A stretch of DNA of 64,000 bases from the NCBI RefSeq assembly GCF_900637555.1, contig NZ_LR134378.1, positions 1,932,001-1,996,000 of the forward strand, written 5' to 3'. The notes under the pieces are model-generated. The model was not told the DNA's origin and did not search any database. It saw only the letters and a list, made by a program, of their open reading frames with translations. Position 1 is the stretch's first letter. Each line of letters opens with the position of its first letter. The translations under genes and the position numbers were made by a program. The DNA is from Lautropia mirabilis (GTDB lineage: Bacteria > Pseudomonadota > Gammaproteobacteria > Burkholderiales > Burkholderiaceae_E). Shown here in pieces: positions 51,842-62,383 of the stretch.

Positions 51842-52789
51842 ATGACCGAATCCGCCTATTCCGCCCCCCTGCGCATTGCCACGCGCGAAAGCCGACTGGC
51901 ACTCTGGCAGGCCAACCATGTGGCCGAGCTGCTGCGCGCCCGCCATCCGGCCGCAGGCGTCGCGCTGCTGGGCATGACCACCCGCGGGGACCAGATCCTG
52001 GACCGGCCGCTGGCCGAGATCGGCGGCAAGGGGCTGTTCACCAAGGAACTGGAGGTGGCGCTGTTCGACGGGCGTGCCGAACTGGCCGTGCATTCGCTCA
52101 AGGATGTGCCGATGGACCTGCCCGAAGGTTTCGACCTGGCGGCAGTGATGACGCGGGCCGATGCGCGCGATGCCTTCGTGAGCACCCGGTATGCCTCGCT
52201 GGATGAACTTCCGCCCGATGCGGTGGTGGGCACCTCCAGCCTGCGCCGGGCTGCGCAGCTGCAGGCGCGGCACCCGGGGTTTCGCATCCAGCCGCTGCGC
52301 GGCAACCTCGACACCCGCCTGGGCAAGCTGGATGCCGGTCAGTATGACGCCATCGTCCTGGCCGCCGCGGGACTGACCCGTCTGGGGCTGGCGGACCGCA
52401 TTCGCCAGTACCTGCCGCTGGACGAGATGCTGCCGGCACCGGGGCAGGGCATGCTGGGTATCGAGATCCGGGCCGATCGTGACGATGTGCGCCAGGCCCT
52501 GGCCTTCCTGAATGATCCCGAGGCAGCGCGCATTGCGGCGGCAGAACGTGCCGTGTCGCGCCAGCTGGGGGGCAACTGCAAGACACCGCTGGCCGCGCAT
52601 GCCCGCTTCACCGCGTCCGGACAGATGCAGCTGGATGCGCTGCTGGCCGATGACGACGGACGCATTGCCCGCGTCACCCGTGTGGGTAAGGTGGCCGATC
52701 CGAAGGAGGCCCGCGTGATGGGCGAGGCCGTGGCCGCCGAACTGAAGGCGCAGCTTGCTGCCGCTCCGAAGCCGTCCGGACAGTCCTGA
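51842..52789 (+). CDS. hemC: Porphobilinogen deaminase (hydroxymethylbilane synthase)
   Basis: 315 residues. It polymerises four porphobilinogens to hydroxymethylbilane in haem synthesis. Family motifs: [15 protein letters not shown] at the start, [38 protein letters not shown] and the dipyrromethane cofactor cysteine in GGNCKTPLA (near 247). Its TGA overlaps the hemD start by one base (TGATG). Confidence 0.97.
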   Translation: MTESAYSAPLRIATRESRLALWQANHVAELLRARHPAAGVALLGMTTRGDQILDRPLAEIGGKGLFTKELEVALFDGRAELAVHSLKDVPMDLPEGFDLAAVMTRADARDAFVSTRYASLDELPPDAVVGTSSLRRAAQLQARHPGFRIQPLRGNLDTRLGKLDAGQYDAIVLAAAGLTRLGLADRIRQYLPLDEMLPAPGQGMLGIEIRADRDDVRQALAFLNDPEAARIAAAERAVSRQLGGNCKTPLAAHARFTASGQMQLDALLADDDGRIARVTRVGKVADPKEARVMGEAVAAELKAQLAAAPKPSGQS

Positions 52790-53688
52790 TGCCTGAAGCT
52801 TCGGGGACGCGCGCCGCATCGGATGGGGCGCCGCCCATTCCGAACCTCATCCTGACCCAGGACGATGCCAGCGCGGCCGAATGGCGGGCGCTGCTCGAGC
52901 CGGCTGGCCTCGTTTCGTGTCACTGGCCGGCCTTCCAGATCGAGGCGCTGTCCGACGCAGACATCCTGGCGGCGTTCGATAGTGGCGCGGAGGGTGTCGT
53001 GCTGCCCAGTCCGGCCGCGGTACGGGTCGTGGCCCAGGCACTGCAACGGGGCGGGCGTCGCTGGCCGTCCGCTGTCTGGGCCGGGCTGCCGGGGGCAGGC
53101 AGTGCGCATGCCTTCACGCGGCATTTCGGTACCGGTCCTCGGCTGCTGGTGCCGCCTCCGCCGTATCAGGACGCGGCCCATCTGGCGCGTCTCGTGCTCT
53201 GCCTTCAGCCGCTACCGCAGCGCATCGTGGTGCTCAACCGCCCGGATGGGCGCCGCGAGTGGGCCGGCGTGCTGCAGGATGCTGGCGTCCAGGTGGACTG
53301 GCAGCCCGCCTACCAGGCCCGGTGGTGCACGGCGGCGCCGGCCGGTTTCATGGAAGCCTGGCAGGGCTGGCAGGCGGCTGCGCCCGACGCGGAGGTATCG
53401 GAACCTTTGGCCATGCAGGATCCGGACGAGGCTGACGAAGACACAGCCCTGTCGCGTGGTCCACACTGGTTGATCGGCTCGGCATCGGTGTTGCGTACCG
53501 TGGCGGGATGGTTGGCCACGCTGCCGCCTCGGTTGGCGCATTTTGCGGTGCATCGCCCGGTCTGGCTGCCGCATCCGAGGTTGATCGAGGCGGCCCGAAA
53601 CCTGGGTTTCGACAGTCCCCGGGTCTACCATGATCGGCAGCAGCTGATCGAACGGCTACAATCGGAGGAATTTCGCTCGAAACGATGA
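52789..53688 (+). CDS. hemD: Uroporphyrinogen-III synthase
   Basis: 299 residues, divergent in sequence as usual for HemD. It opens LILTQDDASAAEWRALLEPAG, continues with AFDSGAEGVVLPSPAAVRVV and QRIVVLNRPDGRREWAGVLQ, and ends with FDSPRVYHDRQQLIERL, the expected order of the two HemD lobes. An acidic insertion lies near residues 200-220. Assignment rests mainly on coupling to hemC by a one-base overlap and on the hemX and hemY genes downstream. Confidence 0.87.
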   Translation: MPEASGTRAASDGAPPIPNLILTQDDASAAEWRALLEPAGLVSCHWPAFQIEALSDADILAAFDSGAEGVVLPSPAAVRVVAQALQRGGRRWPSAVWAGLPGAGSAHAFTRHFGTGPRLLVPPPPYQDAAHLARLVLCLQPLPQRIVVLNRPDGRREWAGVLQDAGVQVDWQPAYQARWCTAAPAGFMEAWQGWQAAAPDAEVSEPLAMQDPDEADEDTALSRGPHWLIGSASVLRTVAGWLATLPPRLAHFAVHRPVWLPHPRLIEAARNLGFDSPRVYHDRQQLIERLQSEEFRSKR

Positions 53689-53816
53689 TACTGCTCACCC
53701 GGTGGGTGTCGGGCGGGTCGTCTGCCCAGCAGCCGGCATCGTGTTCGGGCCTCGTCAGCGCCACCGTCCCTGATGGCCTTGGGGCAGGGCGCATCCATTC
53801 CTGAGGATACGAAGTC

Positions 53817-55475
53817 TTGAGTTCCGAGCAGCAAAACAGCCCGCAGCGTGGCGCACCGGGGTCATCCGGCGCCACGGCATCGTCCGCCAGTGCGCCTGCC
53901 GGCAAGACGCCGGCTGCCGGCCAGGCCGGCAGTGGCAAGCCCGCTGAATCCTCCCGCCCCGCCGCAGCTGCTGGTACCGGCAAGCCGCCGGCACCTCCCG
54001 CACCCGCATCGGGAAAGCAGATCTCCGTGACGCCCCCCATGGGCCGCACGGTCGGTCAGACCCCTTCCTCTGCCTCGGCCAGCCCCGCATCGGCCGCATC
54101 CGCTCTCGGCAAGACCCCGTCGGCCACGGCCGGCAGCACGTCGTCCGGCCCTGCAGCGTCTGCGCCCGGCACGGCATCGCCTGCCGCGGCTTCGGCGTCT
54201 CCGGCCGGCAGCAAGCCCGCCGAGGCCGGCAAGGGCGCCGCTGCGGCCCCCAGCCCTGCAGCCCCCAGCCCCTTGCGTGCGGCAGCCTCTGGCACCGGTC
54301 TGGTCGTTTCCGAACCCTCCATCAAGACCAATTCGGGGGGCAGCACGGGCCGTGACGAGCCGAAGACCGTCTATGTGCAGCGGCGCGGCTGGGGCTGGCT
54401 GGCCGTGTCCGTGCTGGTCGTGATCGTGGCCGCTGCGGGCTGGTGGTACATGCAGCAGCGTTTCCTGGCACAGGAGCGCCAGAATGCCCTGCGCCTGCAG
54501 GAATCCGAAAGCCGGGCTGCCAGCCTGGAGGAACAGGTCCGCCAGCTGCGCGACCTCCAGCAGCAGCTGCAGACGCGTGGCAATGCGCTGGAAACCCGTG
54601 TGGCCGAGTCCTCGGCCCAGCAGGAGCAGCTGCAGGCCCTCTATGACGACGTGGCCCGGGTCCGGGGCGATGCCCGCCTGGCCGAAGTCGAGCGCGCCAT
54701 CACGCTGGCCAACCAGCACCTGGCGGTGTCGGGCAACGTGAAGGGGGCGCTGCTGGCGCTGGAAGGTGCCGAGAAGCAGCTGGCCGACAGCGAACAGTCC
54801 CAGGCCATCGGCCTGCGTCGCGTCATCCTGCAGGACATCGAGAAGCTGAAGTCGCTGCCCGAAGTCGATCTGGTCCGTTCGGTGGCCCGCATGGACGAGG
54901 TGCTGTCGCGCGTCGAGACGCTGCCCTTCCTGGGGGATCCGGACGCCCCGGCGGCCGACGCCCCTGGCGGTCTGGCCATGGCACCGGCCGCCACCGAGGA
55001 AGCGGCCCCCGAGGAGGAGCCTGCCGAAGCGCCGGTGGCCGATGAGCCGACCGACGACAGTCTTTCCGGCAAGTTCAAACGGTGGTATCACGATCTGCTG
55101 GGCGCCGGTTCGCGCGCAGCCACCGCGGCACACGAGGAGTTCACCAGCCTGGTCAAGATCCGTCGCATCGACGAGCCCGATCGCTACCTGCTGGGTCCGG
55201 ACCAGAAGCGCAGCATTCGTCAGGGCCTGCGCCTGCAGCTGCTCAGCGCGCGCATCAACCTGCTCAACCGCAACGAAGCCTTGTTCCGGCAGGACCTGGC
55301 CAAGAGCGTCGAGACCATCCAGCGCTTCTTCGATGTCGAGAAGCCCGAGGTCAAGTCCTCCATCAACCTCCTGACCGAACTGCAATCCGAGCCGCTGCAG
55401 CTGAAGCTGCCCACGCTGTCCGACAGCATGGCGGCCCTGGCCGCGGCACGGGCTGAAAGCGAGAAGCGATTCTGA
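53817..55475 (+). CDS. hemX: HemX-like membrane protein of the haem operon
   Basis: 552 residues from a TTG start with GAGGAT eight bases upstream. The first 185 residues are low-complexity Ala/Pro/Ser/Gly/Thr. One membrane span at about 192-212 (WLAVSVLVVIVAAAGWWY) is followed by a Gln/Glu/Arg-rich coiled coil (about 215-275) and a large periplasmic domain. This architecture is that of HemX proteins encoded after hemD; its biochemical role is unproven, and the old methyltransferase label does not fit. It overlaps hemY by one base. Confidence 0.85.
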   Translation: MSSEQQNSPQRGAPGSSGATASSASAPAGKTPAAGQAGSGKPAESSRPAAAAGTGKPPAPPAPASGKQISVTPPMGRTVGQTPSSASASPASAASALGKTPSATAGSTSSGPAASAPGTASPAAASASPAGSKPAEAGKGAAAAPSPAAPSPLRAAASGTGLVVSEPSIKTNSGGSTGRDEPKTVYVQRRGWGWLAVSVLVVIVAAAGWWYMQQRFLAQERQNALRLQESESRAASLEEQVRQLRDLQQQLQTRGNALETRVAESSAQQEQLQALYDDVARVRGDARLAEVERAITLANQHLAVSGNVKGALLALEGAEKQLADSEQSQAIGLRRVILQDIEKLKSLPEVDLVRSVARMDEVLSRVETLPFLGDPDAPAADAPGGLAMAPAATEEAAPEEEPAEAPVADEPTDDSLSGKFKRWYHDLLGAGSRAATAAHEEFTSLVKIRRIDEPDRYLLGPDQKRSIRQGLRLQLLSARINLLNRNEALFRQDLAKSVETIQRFFDVEKPEVKSSINLLTELQSEPLQLKLPTLSDSMAALAAARAESEKRF

Positions 55476-57094
55476 TGATCCGTAACGCAATCTGGCTGTT
55501 GGTGGCGTTTGCCGGCGCCGTCGTCCTGGCCCTGTTCTTCCAGGGCAATCACGGCAACGTCACGCTGACCTGGCCCCCGTACCAGATCGAGCTCTCCAGC
55601 AACATGCTGCTGGTGCTGCTGATCATCGGCTTCCTGATCCTGCATCTGGCCCTGCTGCTGGTGCTGCGCACGCTGGGGCTGCCCCAGCGCATCCGTCGCA
55701 AACGCGAGCAGCGCCGTCTGCAACGCAACAACCGCTCGCTGCAGGAGGCCGTGCTGGCCCACTTTGAAGGGCGTTTCGAGCGCGCCGAGCGGCTGTCGGC
55801 CGCGGTGCTGGCCCATACGCCCGAAGGTAACCGCAAGGATCAGGGTGCGGCGGCAGCACTGCTGGCCGCGCTCTCGGCCCACCGGCTGGGCAACTATGCC
55901 CGCCGTGACGACTGGACGCGCCAGGCCGTGCGTCGGGGTGGCAAGAATGCGGCCCTGATGGCGCGCGCCGAGTTTGCCCTCGAAGATCACCAGCCCGAGA
56001 AGGCCCTGATGGCCGTCGGCCAGATCACGGCCGGGGGCGAGCAGCAGGTGGCCGCGCTGGAGACGGCGCTGGCTGGCTATGGCCAGGCTGGTCGCTGGGA
56101 TCAGGTGCTGGAAACGGTCCGTCAGCTCACGCGTCGGGGCAAGCTGGCCGCCAATGAGGCGGACAACCTGCGACTGTCGGCCTATCGGCAGCTGCTGGCG
56201 CGCCGGGCCGGCGATGCCGAGGCGCTCAATGCACTCTGGAAGTCGCTCTCGGCCGATGAACGCAAGAAGGGCATGCTGGCCGCTCCCACCATGACGGCCC
56301 TGGCGGAAGCCAATGCCACGGGCGATGCGCGTCGCATCGGCATCGGGTTGCTTGACGAGGGCTATGACGAGGGCGTGCTGGAAGCCTATGCATCCCTGGA
56401 GGCCCTGCCGGCTCGCCAGCGGCTGGAGCAGCTGGAACGCTGGCGCCTGCGCCACGGCGAGAAGCCCCGGCTGCTGGAGATGCTGGGACGCATCTGCGCA
56501 TCCGAGCGCCTGTGGGGCAAGGCCGAAGGCTACCTGGTGGATTCGCTGCTGGCGGGTGATTCCGTCTCGGCACGGGTTGCCCTGGCCCAGCTCTATGAAT
56601 CGGTCGGTCGTCCGCAGGAAGCCGCGCTGCAGTTCCAGTACGCGGCACGGCTGTCGCTGGGCGAGCGGCCCCCGCTGCCTGAGCCGATCGGCGCCGCGTC
56701 GCTGCCGGGTGCAGCCGGTGCCGGCGCGGGGTCGCGAAGCGGCAGTTCGCCGCTGCCGCCGGACATCCCCGCGCCCCGGCTGCAGGGTCAGTCCGCTGCC
56801 CACACTGCCCCGCTGGGACAGGGCGGGGCGCCGCTGCAGGCCTCGGCCCAGGAAGTCGAGGCCGCCCGCGGCACCCTGGCGCAGGCGACGACGCCGGCTT
56901 CGATGTCTCCGGCTTCAGGTGCTGCACCGTCGTCCGCCCAGACCTCCCCAGGCAGCACGGCGCAGACCGCCTCAGCCAGCACGGCGCAGACCCCCGCTGC
57001 GGGCACGACAGGCACCCCTGCCGCATCCCGGCCCTCGTCCGGTGCGACAGCCACTTCCTCTTCCTCAACTCCTTCCACAGACAGGAAATCATGA
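55475..57094 (+). CDS. hemY: HemY-type TPR membrane protein of the haem operon
   Basis: 539 residues. Two N-terminal membrane spans (about 5-25 and 43-63, with the [16 protein letters not shown]-like periplasmic loop characteristic of HemY_N) precede a long helical, TPR-like cytoplasmic region. The last 130 residues are a Pro/Ala/Ser/Thr/Gln-rich tail with repeats of TAQTxxA. Not related to protoporphyrinogen oxidase HemY of Gram-positives. The stop overlaps the ppa start (ATGA). Confidence 0.87.
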   Translation: MIRNAIWLLVAFAGAVVLALFFQGNHGNVTLTWPPYQIELSSNMLLVLLIIGFLILHLALLLVLRTLGLPQRIRRKREQRRLQRNNRSLQEAVLAHFEGRFERAERLSAAVLAHTPEGNRKDQGAAAALLAALSAHRLGNYARRDDWTRQAVRRGGKNAALMARAEFALEDHQPEKALMAVGQITAGGEQQVAALETALAGYGQAGRWDQVLETVRQLTRRGKLAANEADNLRLSAYRQLLARRAGDAEALNALWKSLSADERKKGMLAAPTMTALAEANATGDARRIGIGLLDEGYDEGVLEAYASLEALPARQRLEQLERWRLRHGEKPRLLEMLGRICASERLWGKAEGYLVDSLLAGDSVSARVALAQLYESVGRPQEAALQFQYAARLSLGERPPLPEPIGAASLPGAAGAGAGSRSGSSPLPPDIPAPRLQGQSAAHTAPLGQGGAPLQASAQEVEAARGTLAQATTPASMSPASGAAPSSAQTSPGSTAQTASASTAQTPAAGTTGTPAASRPSSGATATSSSSTPSTDRKS

Positions 57095-57630
57095 ATCTCG
57101 ATCGCGTCGGTCCCGGCAAGAAGCTGCCCGAAGAATTCAACGTCATCATCGAAATCCCGATGAACTCCGATCCCGTCAAGTACGAGGTCGATGAGGAGAC
57201 GGGTGCCCTGTTCGTGGACCGCTTCGTGGCCACCAACATGCGCTATCCGCACAACTATGGCTACATCCCCGAGACCATCGCCGAGGATGGTGACCCGGTG
57301 GACGTGCTGGTGATCACGCCGTACCCGCTGGTGCATGGCTGCGTGGTGCGTTGCCGCGCCCTGGGCCTGCTGAACATGGAAGACGAGGGCGGTGGCGATG
57401 CCAAGCTGCTGGCCGTGCCCATCGACAAGCTGCTGGCCACCAACAAGAACGTGAAGACGGCCGATGACCTGAACCCGCTGGTGCTGGCCCAGATCAAGCA
57501 CTTCTTCGAGCACTACAAGGACCTGGAGCCTGGCAAGTGGGTCAAGGTCGGTGCCTGGGAAGGCCCCGAGGCCGCTGCCAAGGAAATCCTGGCCGGCATC
57601 GAGCGCGGCAAGGCCCACAAGTCGGCCTGA
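57091..57630 (+). CDS. ppa: Inorganic pyrophosphatase, family I
   Basis: 179 residues. It hydrolyses pyrophosphate released by biosynthetic reactions. Signature [14 protein letters not shown] holds the metal-binding aspartates; [15 protein letters not shown] and [10 protein letters not shown] are the other active-site strands. AGGA precedes the ATG, which overlaps the hemY stop by four bases, so ppa is translated as the end of the hem operon. Confidence 0.97.
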   Translation: MNLDRVGPGKKLPEEFNVIIEIPMNSDPVKYEVDEETGALFVDRFVATNMRYPHNYGYIPETIAEDGDPVDVLVITPYPLVHGCVVRCRALGLLNMEDEGGGDAKLLAVPIDKLLATNKNVKTADDLNPLVLAQIKHFFEHYKDLEPGKWVKVGAWEGPEAAAKEILAGIERGKAHKSA

Positions 57631-57666
57631 TCGCGTCCCTCCCACCCCGTCCCCGGATACCCCTTG

Positions 57667-59313
57667 ATGAGCCTGAAGATCGCGTGCGCCCAGCTGAACC
57701 AGCGTGTGGGTGACATGGCCGGCAATGCCGAACGCATCATCGCCGCTGCGGCGCGCGCAGCTGGGGAGGGCGCCCAGGTGCTGCTCACCCCCGAACTGTC
57801 GCTGTGCGGCTATCTGCCGGGGGACAATCTGTTCCGGCCCGCCTTCCAGCAGCAGGTCGATGCGGCCGTCGAGACCATTCGACAGGCCTCGGCAGAGCAG
57901 CCGGGACTGCACTGGGTGGTGGGGTATCCGGTGCTGCGCGAAGGTCGGCGCCACAGTGCCGCCGGTGTCTTCCATCAGGGACGCCAAGTGGCGGAATACC
58001 TGAAGGCCGAGCTGCCTGATTACGGGGTCTTCGACGAGACGCGCTACTTCCAGCCGCAGGCCGATGCCACTGTCTTCACGGTGGCGGGCGTGCGCTGTGC
58101 ACTGCTGACCTGTGAGGACACCTGGCTGCCGGCTGCACCGGCTCGCGCCAGGACCGCCGGGGCGGAGCTGGTGCTCAGCCTCAATGCCTCGCCGTTCCAG
58201 TCGGCCAAGGGCGACCTGCGGGTCGACACGCTGCGCAGCAATGTCTGTGCACAGGGCATGGCTGTCGTGGCCTGCAACCTGGTGGGCGGTCAGGATGAGC
58301 TCGTCTTTGACGGTCAGAGTCTGGCCCTGGATGCCCAGGGGCGTCTGGCAGCCCGGGCTCCGTCCTTTGTCGAGGATCTGCTGCTGGTCACGGTCGAACG
58401 GGGCGCCGATGGTGCACTGGCACTTGCCGGCAGCATGGCCCCGGCGCTGGAGCGTCTGCCCGAGATCTATCAGGCCCTGGTGCTGGGCATCCGCGACTAC
58501 ATTGGCAAGAACGGTTTTGGCGGGGTGGTGCTGGGGTTGTCGGGTGGCATCGATTCCGCATTGACGCTGGCCCTGGCGGTGGATGCGCTGGGGGCCGAAC
58601 GGGTGCGCACCGTCATGATGCCGTCGCCCTATACGGCCGACATTTCGCTGGCCGATGCCAAGGACATGGCGGCCCGGCTGGGGGTGAAGCACGAGGTGCT
58701 GCCCATTGCACCGTGCTTCGATGCCTTCCGCGGGACGCTGGCCAGCACCTTTGCCGGCCTGTCCGAGGATCTGACCGAAGAGAACATCCAGGCCCGCATC
58801 CGGGGCACGCTCCTGATGGCCATTTCCAACAAGACGGGCTGGCTGGTGCTCACCACCGGCAACAAGTCCGAACTGGCCGTCGGCTACAGCACCCTCTATG
58901 GCGACATGGCCGGGGGCTTTGCACCGCTCAAGGATGTGCTCAAGACGGTCGTCTATCAACTGTCCAACTGGCGCAATACCCAGTCCCCCGTCATTCCCGA
59001 GCGCATCATCACCCGGCCGCCCAGCGCCGAGCTGCGCCCAGACCAGACCGATCAGGACTCCCTGCCACCCTACGATGTGCTGGACCGCATCATCCAGGGC
59101 TACATGGAAGAAGATCGCCCGGCTGCCTCGCTGGTGGCTGACGGGCTGCCGGTCGACGCCGTGGCCCAGGTGGTCCGTCTGCTGCGGCTGGCCGAGTACA
59201 AGCGTCAGCAGGGACCGGTGGGGCCGCGCGTCACGGCCCGGGCTTTCGGTCGTGACTGGCGCTATCCCATTACATCGGCTTTCCGTGAACCAGTCAGCGG
59301 ACAGGGCACCTGA
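57667..59313 (+). CDS. nadE: Glutamine-dependent NAD+ synthetase
   Basis: 548 residues from the ATG at 57667. The N-terminal nitrilase-like glutaminase domain shows the Glu-Lys-Cys triad: LLTPELSLCGY (Glu43), LKAELPDYGVFDE (Lys near 115) and LLTCEDTW (Cys near 148). The C-terminal synthetase domain has the ATP-pyrophosphatase loop LGLSGGIDSALTLALAVDA near 290 and LTTGNKSELAVGYSTLYGDM. It amidates nicotinic acid adenine dinucleotide using glutamine. Confidence 0.97.
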   Translation: MSLKIACAQLNQRVGDMAGNAERIIAAAARAAGEGAQVLLTPELSLCGYLPGDNLFRPAFQQQVDAAVETIRQASAEQPGLHWVVGYPVLREGRRHSAAGVFHQGRQVAEYLKAELPDYGVFDETRYFQPQADATVFTVAGVRCALLTCEDTWLPAAPARARTAGAELVLSLNASPFQSAKGDLRVDTLRSNVCAQGMAVVACNLVGGQDELVFDGQSLALDAQGRLAARAPSFVEDLLLVTVERGADGALALAGSMAPALERLPEIYQALVLGIRDYIGKNGFGGVVLGLSGGIDSALTLALAVDALGAERVRTVMMPSPYTADISLADAKDMAARLGVKHEVLPIAPCFDAFRGTLASTFAGLSEDLTEENIQARIRGTLLMAISNKTGWLVLTTGNKSELAVGYSTLYGDMAGGFAPLKDVLKTVVYQLSNWRNTQSPVIPERIITRPPSAELRPDQTDQDSLPPYDVLDRIIQGYMEEDRPAASLVADGLPVDAVAQVVRLLRLAEYKRQQGPVGPRVTARAFGRDWRYPITSAFREPVSGQGT

Positions 59314-59336
59314 AAGGGGTTAGGCTAGCCGGGTAA

Positions 59337-59723
<387 letters not shown>

Positions 59724-60382
59724 TCAGCCCGCCTCCTGCGGCCGGCTGGCCTGCCGCAGCAGCACCAGCAGTGCGCCGCTGCCTCCCATGGAGGGCGGTG
59801 CCTGGCAGAAGGCGATCACCTCCTTCTGCTGTGGCAGCCAGCGCAGCACCTTGTCCTTGAGCACCGGCTGGCGCCCCTCTGATCCCAGCCCCTTGCCGTG
59901 GATCACCCGCACGCAGCGCAAGCCGTTCCGGCGTGCCTGGCTGATGAAATACACCACCTGCTCGCGCGCCTCATCGGTGCGCAGCCCGTGCAGGTCCAGC
60001 TGGGCCTGCACCGTCCAGTGTCCCCGGCGCAACCGCGCCAGCGCATCCTGCCCCACACCAGCGCGCCGAAAGGAAAGCGCCTCGTCCGCTTCCAGCAGCT
60101 GCTCGATGTCGATCTCGTCCGACAGCGACTGCGCCAGCGCCTGCTGCTCGTCCTGCTGGCGCTGACGTGCCTGAGGCGAGCGGTGGCGCGTTTCCGGCTC
60201 GCGGCGTCCGGTGGGCCGCAGGGGCGTCACGTCCGCCACCTCGCGCCGGAAGACCTCCGACTCGGCCTTGAGCCGCGCAGCCTCGCGCCGCCGAGCCTCG
60301 GCCTGGGCGCGCTCGGCGGCGGCCCGGGCCTTCATCTCGCCGGCCAGCCTGCCCAGGTCCTCCAGCCGCAGCCGGATCGGCA

Positions 60383-60383
<1 letters not shown>
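59724..60383 (-). CDS. Smr-domain protein
   Basis: 219 residues. A basic N-terminal helical region (about 10-60, Arg/Ala/Glu-rich) leads to an Smr domain with QLDLHGLRTDEAREQV near 128 and VIHGKGLGSEG near 163, the two motifs of this nuclease-related fold. E. coli homologues (YdaL/SmrA type) bind or cut nucleic acids; function here is not determined. Its start codon overlaps the trxB stop by one base, so the two are co-transcribed, and it is convergent with glnB without a gap. Confidence 0.87.
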
Positions 60384-61443
<1,060 letters not shown>

Positions 61444-61605
61444 AGAAGCTATCGGCATGTACCTGAAGGCGAAGGTCGTCGTTTTCAACTTTCATACATC
61501 CAGGGGGCATTCCGGACAGGTTCCTGTTGTTGCCACAACGGCAGCACAACCGATCCATGACGCCTATCCGGAACACCTGGCCACCTGGAACCATCGAGAA
61601 CTGGC

Positions 61606-62280
61606 ATGTCACAAGAGCAGAACATTGCATTCCTGCGGCGGGTACCGCTGTTTTCCGGCCTGACCGAGCAGCAGATCGAGCGTCTGGCCGCCGGCAGTGT
61701 CCGCCGCAACTTCCCCCGGGGCCGGGTCATCGTCACCGAAGGCGAGCCTTCGCAGTCCCTCTACATCCTGCTGTCGGGCCGCGCCAAGGTGCAGCGTTCC
61801 GACACCGAGGGCAAGGAAGTCATCCTGGCCGTCATCGGCCCGGGCGAGTGCTTCGGCGAGATGAGCCTGATCGACGACTCGCCGCGCTCGGCCAGCGTCA
61901 TCACCATCGACACCAGTGACTTCATGGCCATCAACAAGGAGAGCTTCAAGTCGATGATGCTCTCCAGCCCCGAGATGTCCCTGCGCATCATGGCCGGCCT
62001 GGTACGCCGCCTGCGTGAGGCCGACAAGAAGATCGAGACGCTGGCGCTGCTGGATGTCTACGGCCGTGTTGCCCGCGTGCTGCTGGACATGTCCGAGAAG
62101 GTCGGCGAGGAACGCATGATCCGCAGCCGTCTGCCGCGCCAGGAGATCGCCAAGATGATCGGTGCCTCCCGCGAGATGGTCTCGCGCGTCATGAAGGGTC
62201 TGGAAACCGAGGGCTACATCGTGCCGCTACCCGAGGGCAAGGTGCTGCTGCGCGAGAAACTCAGCAGCTATCTGGCCTGA
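61606..62280 (+). CDS. Crp/Fnr-family transcriptional regulator
   Basis: 224 residues. An N-terminal cyclic-nucleotide-binding domain with GECFGEMSLIDDSPRSASV, whose PRSAS matches the cAMP phosphate-binding segment of CRP; a long dimer helix (LREADKKIETLALLDV) and a C-terminal winged helix with LPRQEIAKMIGASREMVSRV as recognition region. There is no N-terminal cysteine cluster as in FNR, so it is CRP-like or binds another ligand. It lies between trxB (divergent) and ftsK. Confidence 0.92.
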   Translation: MSQEQNIAFLRRVPLFSGLTEQQIERLAAGSVRRNFPRGRVIVTEGEPSQSLYILLSGRAKVQRSDTEGKEVILAVIGPGECFGEMSLIDDSPRSASVITIDTSDFMAINKESFKSMMLSSPEMSLRIMAGLVRRLREADKKIETLALLDVYGRVARVLLDMSEKVGEERMIRSRLPRQEIAKMIGASREMVSRVMKGLETEGYIVPLPEGKVLLREKLSSYLA

Positions 62281-62383
62281 ACGATAGCCCACACACGACC
62301 GAAACCCCCGGAGGATTCGTCCCGTCCCCGGTCAAGGCGGTATGATCAGGGGTTCCACCCAATTTCCGGAGGACAAGGGAACG

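Noticed and set aside
56788-58959. Minus-strand open frame of 723 codons
   Set aside because: Antisense to hemY, ppa and nadE, all of which have recognisable motifs.
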